Below are positions 20,786 to 31,322 of a stretch of 64,000 nt of DNA, piece after piece (positions within the stretch are counted from its first letter, which is position 1; each line of letters opens with the position of its first letter). The position numbers and the translations under genes are program-made. The notes beneath the pieces are model-generated. The model did no database searches. It worked only from the letters and a program-made list of their open reading frames with translations, and was not told where the DNA came from. This DNA is from Symbiodinium natans (taxonomy: Eukaryota > Sar > Dinophyceae > Suessiales > Symbiodiniaceae): assembly GCA_905221605.1 (NCBI GenBank), contig CAJNDS010002485.1, positions 146,001 to 210,000 of the forward strand, written 5' to 3'.

Positions 20786-21422
20786 GGTTTCACAGCAAAA
20801 AGGTGTGACGCAATGGCCATCCTAAACCCAGGAACCCCTCCTCATTCAGAAAGAACACACCTTATTGGCAGTATGATCTTTGGGCTGAAAGGGATCTCTG
20901 GAGCCAAAACGAAACATGATTTCTTCGAGCCTGAGTGCACCCCAAAATATCGATAAAACAAACAACACGAAGATGCATGAGCCGGATTCCCAGGCCCTAC
21001 AGTACCCCTATTTTCATTTATTTTGTAAAACTTGTAAATAAAATCCTACCCCCCCCCCCCCCCAATCCTACCCCCCCCCCCCCCCCCCCTCCCCCACAAT
21101 GATTCCCACCCTCATTAAGAGGATGGAGTCCCTGTACTTCGCCAGCCTCGCAACTACGTCGATTGGCCTTTTGGCTCCTTCAGCCCCGCACTCCCCCCCC
21201 CCCCCCCCCCCACACCCCGCCACGCGAAAGCGTGGCGAAATCCTCCCTCTTGAGCCTTATACCCTCCTCAAACTCATGAAACCTGAAACCTACACCCAAA
21301 ACCCCAAAGCCCCACCGCTACCAAACCCTGAAACCCACCGCCACACCACAGAGGGGTTGCCGGGAAACCAAAATCCTCCAGGCATCCTGGTCTGCCCTTT
21401 TGTAGGGCCCTTAGCCCTAAAC
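20786..21422. other. Unique sequence with poly-C tracts
   Basis: C runs at 21050-21062, 21072-21089 and 21193-21211. A proline-rich frame at 21099-21464 spans them and is unlikely to be coding. Nothing else seen. Confidence 0.4.
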
Positions 21423-21461
21423 CTTGGGAGGTTCCCCTTGTACTCCTTAATTAATAGGCAT

Positions 21462-22060
21462 TAATGTTGCACCCGCTTTAAAGACAAACTGGCCGAATTA
21501 TTCAGGACATGCTGACTGTTTGGGAGTCCCTCTTTAAAGACAAATCGTCCGGGCGCCGTAAGAAAATTCCACGTGAGCAGTTTTTTTTTTTTTCATTGTG
21601 TGGGGTGTTGTAATGGCATGGGTATCCTACGCGGGCCTACGCGTCAGCTCATGTTTAGTAGGCGCGCGGCCTACGCGCGGAGTATGTTGTTGACGTGTGC
21701 CTACGCGGACCTACGCGGCAAGCATAGACAACCTACGCGGACCTACGCGCCCATACTGCATAGACTTGCCTACGCGGACCCTACGCAAACCTACGCCCTG
21801 CAGGCAAAATGCTACGCGGCCGACTTTCAATGATCGCGTCTCTACGTAGCCTTGCTCGTAGAAAAAAAACGCTGCTCACGTGGCGTGCCTTTAAACAAGA
21901 TAACCGGGCATCGTTGCCCCGTTTGAACCTATCTAAACTCCTCCTTATTAAAATCATATGAGCCCCCGGGCCGTGTAATCAGGATCCCATCCACCCCCGC
22001 GACTGTTCAGGGGGGCGGGGGGGGGGGGGGGGGGCCCACACTAAACTGGGTGCAACATTA
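21462..22060. mobile_element. Non-autonomous TIR element (family 2), copy 1
   Basis: Perfect 13-bp terminal inverted repeats TAATGTTGCACCC / GGGTGCAACATTA. Inside is a second inverted repeat, CCACGTGAGCAG (21569-21580) / CTGCTCACGTGG (21872-21883), each next to a T or A run, and a CCTACGCGG-rich core. A G run lies near 22015-22034. No transposase is encoded. The target duplication is not resolved by eye. Confidence 0.7.
21629..21795. repeat. CCTACGCGG short interspersed repeat
   Basis: CCTACGCG(G/T/C) occurs about ten times, often as CCTACGCGGACCTACGCG, with variable spacers. It lies entirely within the inner inverted repeat of the family-2 element. Confidence 0.8.
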
Positions 22061-22114
22061 CAGCTGTTACAATCCCTTTTTTGAGGACTGCTAGTATAAG
22101 GGAGAACATCCCAA

Positions 22115-22984
22115 CCTAAACCCTGTGAAACAAGAACCCTCATGCCCACCAGGCCTCCATCTCCCTCCTCGCCAGGTGAAGCTGTTCTTCTACGTCCTCT
22201 GCGGCTTCTATCCCCTATAAACTTCGGCTGGGGTTCTGAGATCTGGGTTTAGGGTTGAGGGTTTAGGGTTTAACTAAACCCTAAACCCTACTTTGTGGCA
22301 TGGCCTTGTTGGTGTGAGAACAAAAGCAAGTAAACCACATGCCCAAATAAGTAAACCCTAAACCCTAACCTTGCGTTTACCTAAGCTGGGGGGGCATGAC
22401 CAGACGCCCAGGGTTTGGGGGGTTTAGGGTTTAGGGATTAGGGTTTAGGGCTTAGGGTTTAGGGGGCTCAGGGTTTCACAGTTTGGAATTGAGAAGGTCA
22501 GTTCGAAAGGTTTCGGATCTTCCTGCGAGCTTCTGCTGAAGGTGGAGGAGAACTCGACAGCTAGCGGGTAGAGGCTACTTGGAACCAGTGAAAGAAGACC
22601 AGCAAGCAACTTTGAGACAAAGCCGTGGCTACGATTCGATAGTCTCCCATATTGTAGGCTCAAACCCCAAACTCTAAACCCGAAACCCTAAACCCTAAAC
22701 CATTTCCGGCACCCCTAGGAATGGATTGAGGAAAGGCCTTCTGGGAAGGGGGCGGAGGGGGGCGGTTAGTGTTTAGAGTTTAATGTTTATGTGGTTTAAG
22801 GTTGAGGCTTTGGTGAAATATGGCACAGAAGCTGTCGGCTCGAACGCGTTGTGCAAGGCGACGAGCAGCCATGGCCCGATTGTTGAGGGCCATCTAACAT
22901 TATTCATCCCACCCCACGCCGTCTCAGGGGGCAAAACCACCGTGACCTTATTCCTTGTAGGGTTAGGCCACCCTAAACCCTAAG
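22115..22984. other. Telomere-like mosaic with unique islands
   Basis: Islands at about 22140-22240, 22475-22655 and 22780-22970 lie between CCCTAAA and TTTAGGG runs. The minus strand at 22480-22663 and the plus strand at 22783-22983 are open, with no known domain. A direct TTTAGGG-to-CCCTAAA junction lies at about 22272. Confidence 0.5.
22176..22220 (+). CDS. Candidate terminal exon
   Basis: A polypyrimidine tract plus CAG (CTCCCTCCTCGCCAG, ends 22175) is followed by the hydrophobic VKLFFYVLCGFYPL and TAA. It may be the C-terminus of a membrane protein. The evidence is composition and splice-like borders only. Confidence 0.3.
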   Translation: MKLFFYVLCGFYPL

Positions 22985-23210
22985 CCCAAAACCCTATGAA
23001 CCCTTAAACCCTATAAACCCTATAAACCCTATAAACCCTATAAACCCTATAAACCCTATAAACCCGATAAACCCTGTAAACCCTATAAACCCTATAAACC
23101 CTATAAATCCTATAAACCCTATAAACCCTATAAACCCTATAAGCCCTATAAACCCTATAAACCCTAGACCCTAAACCATCTACCCTCTAAACCCTAAACC
23201 CTAGTTCCTC
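22985..23210. repeat. CCCTATAAA 9-bp variant telomere-like array
   Basis: About 19 units of CCCTATAAA with single changes, then normal CCCTAAA. It is the reverse complement type of the 17180-17335 array. Confidence 0.9.
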
Positions 23211-23254
23211 CTCCCAGGGTGGGTCCCAAGGGGGGCTCGGGGGAGGGGGGGTCG

Positions 23255-23258
23255 GAGA

Positions 23259-23295
<37 letters not shown>

Positions 23296-23472
23296 CTCCA
23301 GAGGGCGGGCTCGGCTCCAAAAAACCCTAAACCGTGTTCACAACATTCCGTAGGAAGTGTTTTCTAGGCTCCTGTACAGGAGAGAGAGAGAGAGAGAGAC
23401 AGAGGGAGGGAGAGAGAAAGAGAGAGAGAGAGAGAGTGAGAGAGAAGGAAAGACACATAAAGACAGAAAGAA

Positions 23473-23507
<35 letters not shown>

Positions 23508-23600
23508 GAGAGAGATAAAGAAAGAAAGAAAGGAAAAAAAAAATAAAGAAAGAAAGGGAGAGAAAGAGAGCGAAAGACAGAGGAAAAGAGTGAAAGATAG
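23255..23600. repeat. Poly-G run and GA microsatellite
   Basis: A long G run at about 23262-23294, then interrupted (GA)n at 23378-23600 with GAAA units. Open frames here are artefacts. Confidence 0.9.
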
Positions 23601-24116
23601 TGTGTGTGTGGGAGGTGGAAGGTATATACATCGACAGTCGTGGCTCCAGCTTGTGTCGAAGCAGGCCTTCGGCATTCAGGGTCAGGGCAGGGGTGTCGGT
23701 TCTTCGAGTTTAAACCGTCTTTGTCCCTGAAACACAGCAACCACTTAGCACATCGCAATACCCAAAACCATGAAACCTGACTCTTAAACACACATAAGAC
23801 TTCGGGGTGGATAATTCATGTGCGCCCGGGGGGTTTATCCTGCATCATCAAGAGTTCATGGGTAAAGGGCTTAGGGCTCTGGGGCGTTTAGGGCGAAGAA
23901 ACCCTTTTCGGGCTTCAGGGTTCTGCGCAAAGGCCCTACGCCTTGAACCTCAAGGAAGGGGGAAGCTTGCCTCAACCTCACCATCAAGCCTCAACCCTGC
24001 AGTCTGCACTCTACACGCTGCAGGTTTAGATTTTGAGTGTTAAATGAAGATACGTCCCTACCTACCGTGGCAACTTCAAGTTTAAGTTCCTTAACTCTTA
24101 GGGTAGATACATTTCT
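23601..24116. other. Unique stretch, nothing firmly recognised
   Basis: Contains an open plus-strand frame (23807-24043) with no motif and some TTTAGGG-like pieces. Confidence 0.3.
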
Positions 24117-24235
24117 TAATGTGGGCCCTTAAAAGGGGACCCCTTGTATGCCCCCTATATGCCCCAGACAACCCAAGGGCCCATACGTCAGAACCCTTTA
24201 AAGAGGGTAAGGGGGCATATTATAAGGGTCCTAAA
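24117..24235. mobile_element. Fold-back element (GGACCCCTT family), intact copy
   Basis: GGGGACCCCTTGTATGCCCC on the left is mirrored by GGGGGCATATTATAAGGGTC on the right. It includes ACGTCAGAACCCTTTAAA, which is also found next to the insertion at 55148. No coding capacity. Confidence 0.55.
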
Positions 24236-24493
24236 CCCTGGACCCTAAACCCTAAACCCTAAACCCTAAACCCTAAACCCTAAACCCTAAACCCTAAACC
24301 CTACTCAGAAACAGGTAAGGGACCATATTAAGGGACCGTAAAGCATCCCCATGACCTCAACTCTTCGTCTCCTTGCGGAGGGCGCGCTTCAGGGTGGACA
24401 GCAGATAGCCATCCTCGACGGGTTCGGGGTTTAGGGTTTAGGGTTTAGGGTTTAGGGTTTAGGGTTTAGGGTTTAGGGTTTAGGGTTTAGGGC
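24236..24493. repeat. CCCTAAA array, exon-like island, TTTAGGG array
   Basis: (CCCTAAA) about 9 units at 24241-24302. An island at 24303-24420 has a minus strand at 24361-24420 that reads EDGYLLSTLKRALRKETK. Then (TTTAGGG) about 9 units to 24493. A clear case of a coding-like island capped on both sides. Confidence 0.75.
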
Positions 24494-25074
24494 TACTGGA
24501 ACTTGAAGGGGTCGAGGCTTTCGCCAGCCTAGGGGAAGAATGTGCCCTTCTTGCTTCATGGTTCCTTGAAGGACGCCGAACCAGGCAAAAAGAGTGCTCC
24601 ACCTGAAAATGTTCAGGGGTAATGTTTGTTGTAAGATGGATTCTTTGGCGACCCCGAACTCATATGAACACGACTATCATGTTCTGAGGTTCTGATTGCA
24701 AGGGTTGGGGCAACCTAAGAATGGTTGTTACAGTGGGCTGGCTCTGGGCAACTGCTCAGGAACTTAAGCTAGGCTACCGCCATAACTGGGAGACCGCACG
24801 GCTGGCTAAGCATCCAGCGTAAGGCAACTTAGTTTTTTTCTTAATATGGGTATACATTGGAATGTTCCCCCATTGTACTAGTAAAGAACATAGCCTTCTT
24901 ATCACGGGTTACTGAAGTGAAGTTCCCTAAAAGTCAACACAAGAAGCGGATTTTGTGAGAGCTGCTAATTCTATTAAAGCCACAACCCCCCACCCCCAAA
25001 GAAAATAAAACAAACCAAAAAAAACAAAATTAGAACAAAATAAGCAAACAACAAAAAACGCAACCGCAGATCCA
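24494..25074. other. Unique stretch, no gene seen
   Basis: No sustained open frame. A-rich at 24990-25060. One half of a family-1-like sequence (GGAATGTTCCCCC near 24860). Confidence 0.4.
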
Positions 25075-25590
25075 ACACCCTAAACCCCAAAATCCCAGAA
25101 GCCCAAAACCCAAAACCCCAAAACCCGAACACCCCCAACCCTAAACCCCTAACCCCTAACCCCTACCCGCTAAACCCTAAACCCTAAACCCTAACCTCCC
25201 ACCTTTCGCAGCTTCTCAACGATCTGCTGCTCCAAGCTCTGCATCGACGATGTATCGAACTGCACATGCCAGGGACTTGGAGGTTGAGTTTCGGGCTTAG
25301 GGTTTAGGGTTTAGGGTTTAGGGGTCAGGGGTTTAGGGCTCAGAGGTTTAGAGGTTTGGGTTGTTGGTTGGGTCTCTTAGGCCTTGCAGCTTCAGAGCAA
25401 TCCCTTAATCCCAGAACCTTCACAAGGCTTTCGAGCGAAGTCGGCACGTTGCCTGCAGAACTTTGGGCTGTTAGGACTTCGGGTTCAGGTTTTTCGGGTT
25501 TAGGGTTTAGGGTTTAGGGTTCAGGTTCTTAAGGTTTCATGTTTAGGGTTTAGGGTGTGGGCTCTTAAGAGTCCGAGTTCAGGATTTGGA
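25075..25590. repeat. Telomere-like mosaic
   Basis: CCCTAAA and CCCCTAA variants to 25200, an exon-like island, then TTTAGGG with GGGGTCA variants at 25290-25370 and again at 25495-25560. Confidence 0.75.
25203..25283 (-). CDS. Candidate internal exon
   Basis: The minus strand reads WHVQFDTSSMQSLEQQIVEK and then LRK, ending in AAG followed by a GTGGGA donor. The helix-like pattern and clean donor suggest a real exon. Family unknown. Confidence 0.35.
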
Positions 25591-26100
25591 GTTGAAGGTT
25601 TTTGCTTCGTGGGATCAAGAAGGGCGGCCAACCAGTCGCAAGAAAACAAAGATAAGGTTTAGGGCTTTCGGGGTAATTCAGGGTTTAGGGTTTACGGTCT
25701 TCGGTACGTGTCCCTGGGCTGGGGTAGCCGAAGCCTTACGGTTTTGCGGATCCTTACCCAGCATAATTCTCGTTCCCCTCCTTTGCAGGGTAAACTTGCA
25801 ATTTAGGGGCTGTCATGTTTTCGGGACACCGAGGGAGGCGCAAAGAAAGTCACCAAGAAGTCCTAAATGTCCCATCAAGTCCCTCGACCGCCGTTCGTAA
25901 ATCCTACGCGCAGGTCCTTGCAGGTCTGGGGTTTGGGGGGTCGAGCTTACCGTTGGCCCAGTCGCTCTGAAACTTGTGAAATTCGATCACAAACGTCGCA
26001 GGATTCTTGTTAACAAGGCCAAGAACATTGAACCTCAAATACTCACCCAACAGCCAACAATCCTATCGCCTGCATTACCCCAAGAAACGTAACCCTTAAA
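25591..26100. other. Unique stretch with a 104-codon frame
   Basis: The plus frame 25586-25900 partly translates TTTAGGG units (LGFTVFG), so it is probably not a gene. Nothing else seen. Confidence 0.25.
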
Positions 26101-26533
26101 CCCTAAATCCTAAACCCCAACCCGAAACCCTAAACCCTAAACCCACCCTAAACTCCCTAAACTCTCCCAGAAGCTCCGGCCCTTTCAGCTGGGCGTGGAT
26201 AGCTGGATGCCCCATAGCTCCTCAAACCGCCCAGATCGCTACCAGGGAATGTGCAAAGGCCCCAGAGCAACCTAGCAACAAATTATGGGCATCCTTCATA
26301 GAAGGGGTAAAAAAAGGGAAAAAGGGGAACCTAAGACCTAAACCCTAAACTTTAATTAAGCCCTGAACCCTAAACCCGAAGCCCTAATCCTTAAGAAAAG
26401 GGAAAGAGGGCAGGTTTAGGGTTTAGGGCTTATTGTTTAGGGGGTTTCGAAGCTCCAGTCATGACTTCCAGCTTGAAAACACAGCTTCGGTGTTCTTCAG
26501 TTGAAGGATGAGGGTGGTGGAGTTTCTGACCAC
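26101..26533. repeat. Telomere-like mosaic
   Basis: CCCTAAA runs at 26095-26165 and 26335-26395, a TTTAGGG run at 26410-26450, and unique islands between. 26275-26330 weakly resembles family 5 (AAGGGGTAAAAAAAGGG). Confidence 0.6.
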
Positions 26534-26655
26534 ACAAGGAGGGGCCCCCTAGCTATAAGTAGAGTTCTAAGAGCCCTACATTGGGCTATAAGGATCCTAA
26601 ACTAGGTTATATGTCCCTTAACTACACTTAGTATAGTAAGGGTGCCCCTTCTTGC
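26534..26655. mobile_element. Fold-back element family 3, copy 1
   Basis: Ends ACAAGGAGGGGCCCCCT / GGGTGCCCCTTCTTGCA are inverted. The core AAGAGCCCTA..TTGGG, AAGGATCCTAAA and GTCCCTTAACTACA is shared with 30601 and 38257. Confidence 0.75.
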
Positions 26656-26711
26656 ATGGGTTGGGCGGCTGCCTTGAAGTTGTTGGGCTGAGGTCTCTTC
26701 CTTCACACCCT

Positions 26712-26820
26712 GGTTCTTACTGGGGAATGAGGGAATCACAGGTACCTTATATCCCTCTACATAGGGCCTTTTCAGGGACTATGTAGGGTACCTAACGCCC
26801 CCGATTCCCTACTAAGAACC
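26712..26820. mobile_element. Fold-back element family 4, copy 1
   Basis: Inverted ends GGTTCTTACTGGGGAAT / ATTCCCTACTAAGAACC. The interior GGTACCTTATAT...ATGTAGGGTACC is also inverted. 109 bp, no coding capacity. Confidence 0.75.
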
Positions 26821-27494
26821 TGAGGGTTCAGAATAATTGGGGAGGGAGTATGAGGCTCTTTCGGCGCACCACGCGCCTGTGGCAAGTCTGGCTGTAGCAG
26901 TGAACTTGGGATTCAGGTTTGAGGGCTCCGATTGAGGATTCAGGCTTAGGGTTTGGGGCTTGGAGCTCCTCCGGGAACACCAAGACTCCGAAATCCAGCC
27001 GCTTGCATGGTCCCACAACCCACGTGCTTACCCTAAATCCAACTTGCCCCCCCCCCCCCCCCCATAGGGTTCAAGTGGCTCTCCGACAATCACGTCCCAA
27101 ACATCTGATGACAAAAGGCCAACATTCAACAATGCAAAAAGTGTGAAAACTAAATCTTGACGATTGGAACATGGGCCGTGCCGCCCAGCTGTATATGAGG
27201 CCATCATTCAACAACGCAAAATGGCCTCGTCTGAAACCTAATTCACCAGGAACTGGAAAAGCCGAACATGAATCTTTCAGCAAGTTGCAACGAGCGCTTC
27301 GGCGTGTGCGCCAGGTCGAAACCTAAATTTTCGGCTTGCTTGGGAGCTGGTCGTCTATGCAAAACTCGACGATTGAATCCACTTTTTTGCAGGTTCGTTG
27401 CATTTCCTCCAGTTCGTAAATCCCAAGATGTCGAACAGCTAAATGCGCACCTTGCTGGAGATCAGCGCCTCTTTTGAGGGTCAGAAGGTGCGTT
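26821..27494. other. Unique stretch with short ORFs
   Basis: A poly-C run lies at 27044-27063. A direct repeat, ACATTCAACAATGCAAAA near 27120 and CATTCAACAACGCAAAA near 27205, has unknown meaning. A plus frame at 27268-27477 is possible but unsupported. Confidence 0.35.
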
Positions 27495-27775
27495 CAGGCT
27501 TTAGGGTTGAGGGTTTAACCCTAAAGCCTAAACCCCCTAAACCCTAAATCCTAAACCCTAAACCCCGTAACCTTTATCCCTAAACCCCTAACCCCTAACC
27601 CTCAACCGGAATTTCCCTTAATCGTCCAATCCTGTGGGGCACTTCTAGGGCTTCTTTGGGCAGGGCAGGGCGGGCGGGCGGGGCGGGCGGGGGGCGCGGG
27701 TCTGATGATAACGGTTTGGGGTTGGGGGTTAGGGTGCAGGGTTCGGGGGCTTCGGTTAGGGGTTTTAGGGGGGGG
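27495..27775. repeat. Telomere-like mosaic with head-to-head junction
   Basis: TTTAGGGTTGAGGGTTT turns directly into CCCTAAAGCC at about 27517, runs to 27610, then a GC-rich island with GGGCGGGCGGGGCGG, then GGGTTAGGG-type units. Confidence 0.75.
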
Positions 27776-28030
27776 TGAACCCTTATACAATTTTTCTTTA
27801 TTTTGAAAAAATGTTCATTAGAATCATCATGTCTACTACCATTTATTGTAAAATACAACAACTTTATAGAAATTCAATATTTTCTAGTTTTAACAAATCT
27901 AAAACTCATCAAAACAAGGGAAATATATTCAATTACTATAGTTTATTTTCGTATATTTGATTTTGATGATTTTAATAAGTTTTATATATTACTATTTCCA
28001 ATACAATCAATATATAACCCTCACTCTGTG
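27776..28030. other. A+T-rich island
   Basis: About 250 bases of strongly A+T-rich sequence in a GC-balanced region. Open in two plus frames, rich in Ile, Asn, Tyr and Phe, with no known motif. An organelle-derived fragment or a MITE is possible. Confidence 0.4.
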
Positions 28031-28834
28031 TGTGTGTGTGACTGTGAGCTTTTGGCAAGATTTCATCGAAGATCAAGCCGACATCTTACCTGTTCCCTAA
28101 GCCCGAGAGCGTAAGCCCTAAGCCTCAATCTGCTGCCGCCAAGGAACTGGGAGGCTCTCGGGTTTTGACGGGCGTTGAGAAGGTCACCGGCTCCTGCCAA
28201 GGGTTTAAGGCTTTAGGGTCCCAACACATCCTAACCCTAAAGCCCTGAAAGGCCCCCAGGCCCCAACACCCAAGAACCTGAACCTTGTACTGGTTGGTGG
28301 TCTCTTTAAGTAGGGTTTCTGCTTTGTCGGGGGGGTTCTTACTAAACCCTAAACCCAAAGCCCTAAACCCCACGAGTGTTCAGGGATTTCAGATGTGCCT
28401 TCAAGGAGGAGGTATCAAAACTGAACTTGGAACCCAAGCAAAAATTCATAAGTTTAGCTGTTTCTTCGGAATTCTAATTTCCTAAACCTGAAAATGTTCC
28501 CCAAGTATACCTAAGGTGTAGGTTAAGAGCAACTTGTCATCAGTCTTTTCGTTGGAGGTATCTTAAAGCGGGGTCTAGGGTTAGTGGGGGTCAATTCAGG
28601 AACTGACGTGAATGTTCGGACAGCGTTACGAACGGCCGCGAGCCCTCGGAACTCGACAATGGAAGTCTGCCTACCCTAAACCCTAAACCTGCCTAAACCC
28701 TAAGCCCCAAAAAAACCCTAAACCCTAAACACTGGCCCAATATGAGATCCGAAGCTCCAAACTCATCAGGGTCTGCCAGACAGCATTGAGGTTGAGGGTT
28801 TGGGGCTTGGGGTTTGGGGTTTAGGGTTTAGGGT
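28031..28834. other. Mosaic of unique islands and short telomere-like runs
   Basis: A GT microsatellite at 28028-28040. CCCTAAA runs near 28235, 28343-28375 and 28673-28735, and a GGGTTTGGGG run at 28795-28832. No gene recognised. Confidence 0.5.
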
Positions 28835-28946
28835 ACATGGGGGCTTCCGAAAAATCGGGGTACCCTTTTGGGGGTTCCTATCATAAGGATTATGCTATTT
28901 CGGGCTACATTAAGGGCACCCCCTCTTTTCGGAAACCCCCACATGT
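28835..28946. mobile_element. Fold-back element family 6
   Basis: ACATGGGGGCTTCCGAAAA at the left and TTTTCGGAAACCCCCACATG at the right are near-perfect inverted arms, extending inward through GGGGTACCCTT / AAGGGCACCCC. One copy in the window. Confidence 0.7.
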
Positions 28947-28954
28947 TCCAGAGA

Positions 28955-29097
28955 CCCTAAACCCTAAACCCTAACCCCTAAACCCTAAACCCTAAGCCCT
29001 AAACCCTAAACCCTAAACCCTAAACCCTAAGACCTAAACCCTAAACCCTAAACCCTAAACCCTAAACCCTAAACCCTAAACCCTAAACCCTAAACCA
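28955..29097. repeat. CCCTAAA array
   Basis: About 19-20 mostly perfect units, interrupted by CCCTAAG variants. Confidence 0.95.
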
Positions 29098-29104
29098 TAT
29101 TCAG

Positions 29105-29183
29105 GGCAAGTTGCCCTTCGAGCTCCCTGCGCGATTCTCGACCCACGGGGCTCCATGCACTGAAAGCGCACTTCGCCCATGAG
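29105..29183 (+). CDS. Candidate internal exon
   Basis: Bordered by ATTCAG at the left and GAG|GTTCGT at the right. Open without stops in the frame reading SLRDSRPTGLHALKAHFAHE. It sits exactly between a CCCTAAA array and a TTTAGGG array (29212-29280). Family unknown. Confidence 0.35.
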
Positions 29184-29211
29184 GTTCGTCCCATCCAAGC
29201 CGGAACTAACT

Positions 29212-29280
29212 AGGGTTTAGGGTTTAGGGTTTAGGGTTTAGGGTTTAGGGTTTAGGGTTTAGGGTTTAGGGTTTAGGGCT
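29212..29280. repeat. TTTAGGG array
   Basis: About nine perfect units. Confidence 0.95.
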
Positions 29281-30600
29281 TCGGGCTTCGGGCTCAGGGT
29301 GCTGGATTCTCGGAATAGATACGAGACTCGTCTCTAAGAGCCCAGCCGCTCTGTCTGCTGTCAACGCAGCGCCATACGCAGACCGTGCGCGCCCATGCAA
29401 GAATGCTTCAGGTCCTCTGCTGCCTCACTCACTGACCCCTAAACCCTAAACCCTAAACCCTAAACCTTAAACCCAAAACCCTAAACCCTAGAGGTGGGTG
29501 GTAGGGGAACCCATCTGAATGGAGTCAAGCTCACGGGTTTGGGGTTGAACTTGTTGGGGTTCAGTCTTGAAGGATGCCACAAAAAAATGGTCTGCCCCAA
29601 ACCTGCAACATCAGTGGGGTTCAGGTTTAGGGTTTAGGGTTTAGGGTTGTACAACGACCTTCAGGCTTGGATTTGGAACAATCTTAGTGGGGGCTTCGGC
29701 TTTTGGGTCCTAGGGTTTAGGGTTTAGGGTTTAGGGTTTAGGGTTTACGGGTTACTCGGGAAGCAAGGAGCACTAAGCACAAACTCAGGAAGCAAAAAAA
29801 GCTCGGAAAAACCCGCCGCGCCTCGATAAGCTGTGCTGCAGGTCGGCGATCAGGAGTGGCCATGGCTCTCGGCACTCTGGCTCAGCCCCCCCTGAACTGT
29901 AGGGGTTTAGGGTTTAGGGTTTAGGGTTTAGGGTTTAGGGTTTAGGGTTCCTAAACCGTAAATTCTAAAACCCTAAGCCCTAAAGCCCTAGACTCTGAAT
30001 GTTTTAGGAGCCCTCGTGGATTTACAAACCCTGCCGTCGGGATCAAACACCCCACGGCTTACGGTTTAGGGTCTATGATATAGACCCTAAACCCTAAACC
30101 CTAAACCCTAAACCCTAAACCCTAAACCCTAAACCCTAAACCCTAAACCCTAAACCCTAAACCCTAAACCCTAAACCCTAAACCCTAGACCCTAAACTAA
30201 ACCCTAAATCCCTAAAAGCTGACGTAGACCATGAAGCCTCTTCGGGTTCATATTTCCCCCCCAAGGTGTTGGCAATGTCGGCAGATTTCGAGGAAAGAAT
30301 CAGGGCCAGGGTTCTTGAACCAAATGGTTCTGCGCCGGTTGCACTGAACTGTTCGTGGACTCTTCTTGGGATTCTGGTTTAGGGTTTAGGGTTTAGGGTT
30401 TAAGGTATAGGGTTTAGGGTTTAGGGTTTAGGGTTTAGGGATTCTACCAAAGAGCTGTACTTATAGAGTTCTTCAGGGAGGGGGGATTCAAGGGGGGTCT
30501 GGAACCCAAGGTTCCCGAATGCTCCCCACTACTCCCTAAGGCTCCCTAAGCTTCCCTCAGGCTTGTTCGGTCTCTCCAACCCCCCTCCCTTAAGAACCCT
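29281..30600. other. Telomere-like mosaic
   Basis: Runs at 29436-29490 (C-rich), 29622-29650, 29712-29750 and 29903-29950 (G-rich), 30083-30190 (C-rich, ~15 perfect units) and 30378-30440 (G-rich). Unique islands lie between. The minus strand of 29808-29886 reads EPWPLLIADLQHSLSRR. A near-perfect 31-bp palindrome spans the G-to-C turn at 30063-30093. Confidence 0.7.
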
Positions 30601-30750
30601 ACAAGGAGGGGCCCCCTAGTTATTAGTATAGTATAGTATGGTATGGTATAGTATATAGATATAAGAGCCCTAAATTGGGTTATAAGGATCCTAAATTAGG
30701 TTGCAAGTCCCTTAACTACAGTTACGATAGCAAGGGGGCCCCTCCTTGCA
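30601..30750. mobile_element. Fold-back element family 3, copy 2
   Basis: Ends ACAAGGAGGGGCCCCCT / AGGGGGCCCCTCCTTGCA inverted. The core is as in copies 1 and 3. A GTATA microsatellite expansion at 30623-30660 makes it longer than the others. Confidence 0.8.
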
Positions 30751-31322
30751 AGAGCCCTGTAAGTTACGCTTCTTCAGTGAAGTTCTTCATGCCATTCTGG
30801 CCAAGCTCAATCCGAAAGCTGCCTCCGGGTCCGGTCTAGAAGACGAAGTGTGGATCGCAGAAGCTACACCCTAAACACTCAGCTGCTTACTTAGGATTTA
30901 GAGGTTCAGGGTCGACCCAAAACCCGAAACCCTACACACTAAACCCTAAATCCTGAACCCCAAACCCTAAACCGTACACCCTCAACCCTAAACTCTGTTC
31001 GTCTCAGGGTACTCTCTTGCCGGCACCCCGTTCGGGAGATCCCTTCGATTCGTTGAGTTCCCTGATAAGATTAGAAGGCAAGTTTCGTCAAACCCAAAAC
31101 ACTCGAGGTTTAGGGTTTAGGGTTTAGGGTCTAGGGTTTAGGTTTCAGGGTTCAGGGTCTAAGCTGCCTTTTTCGGCGTCTCCTTTCGCAGTCTCGCGCT
31201 GGCGCCCTCCCAGGCCCAAGCATGCGCGCAGTCAGGCGATGTTTGTAATGGCTAGGGCTCAGGGTTCAGGGTTCAAGGTTCAGGGTTTAGGGTTTAGAGC
31301 TAGGGCTGAGGGCTTTCTTGGC
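30751..31322. other. Telomere-like mosaic
   Basis: Degenerate CCCTAAA units at 30915-31000. TTTAGGG with TTCAGGG variants at 31110-31160 and 31255-31300. A GC-rich island at 31165-31245 has an open frame with AAFFGVSFRSLALAPSQAQA. Confidence 0.55.
31008..31077 (+). CDS. Candidate internal exon with GC donor
   Basis: CTCAG acceptor, open frame GTLLPAPRSGDPFDSLSSLI then RLE, and GCAAGT at the end. GC-AG introns are common in dinoflagellates. Family unknown. Confidence 0.35.

Larger units (their letters stand above)
21423..22114. mobile_element. Fold-back element (family 1) split by a TIR element
   Basis: The left piece 21423-21461 (CTTGGGAGGTTCCCCTTGTA) and right piece 22061-22114 (GAGGACTGCTAGTATAAGGG, then GAACATCCCAAC) match the two halves of the family-1 fold-back element seen whole at 32422, 32892, 33598 and 46824. 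The 599-bp TIR element lies between them, so it inserted into an existing copy. Confidence 0.7.
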
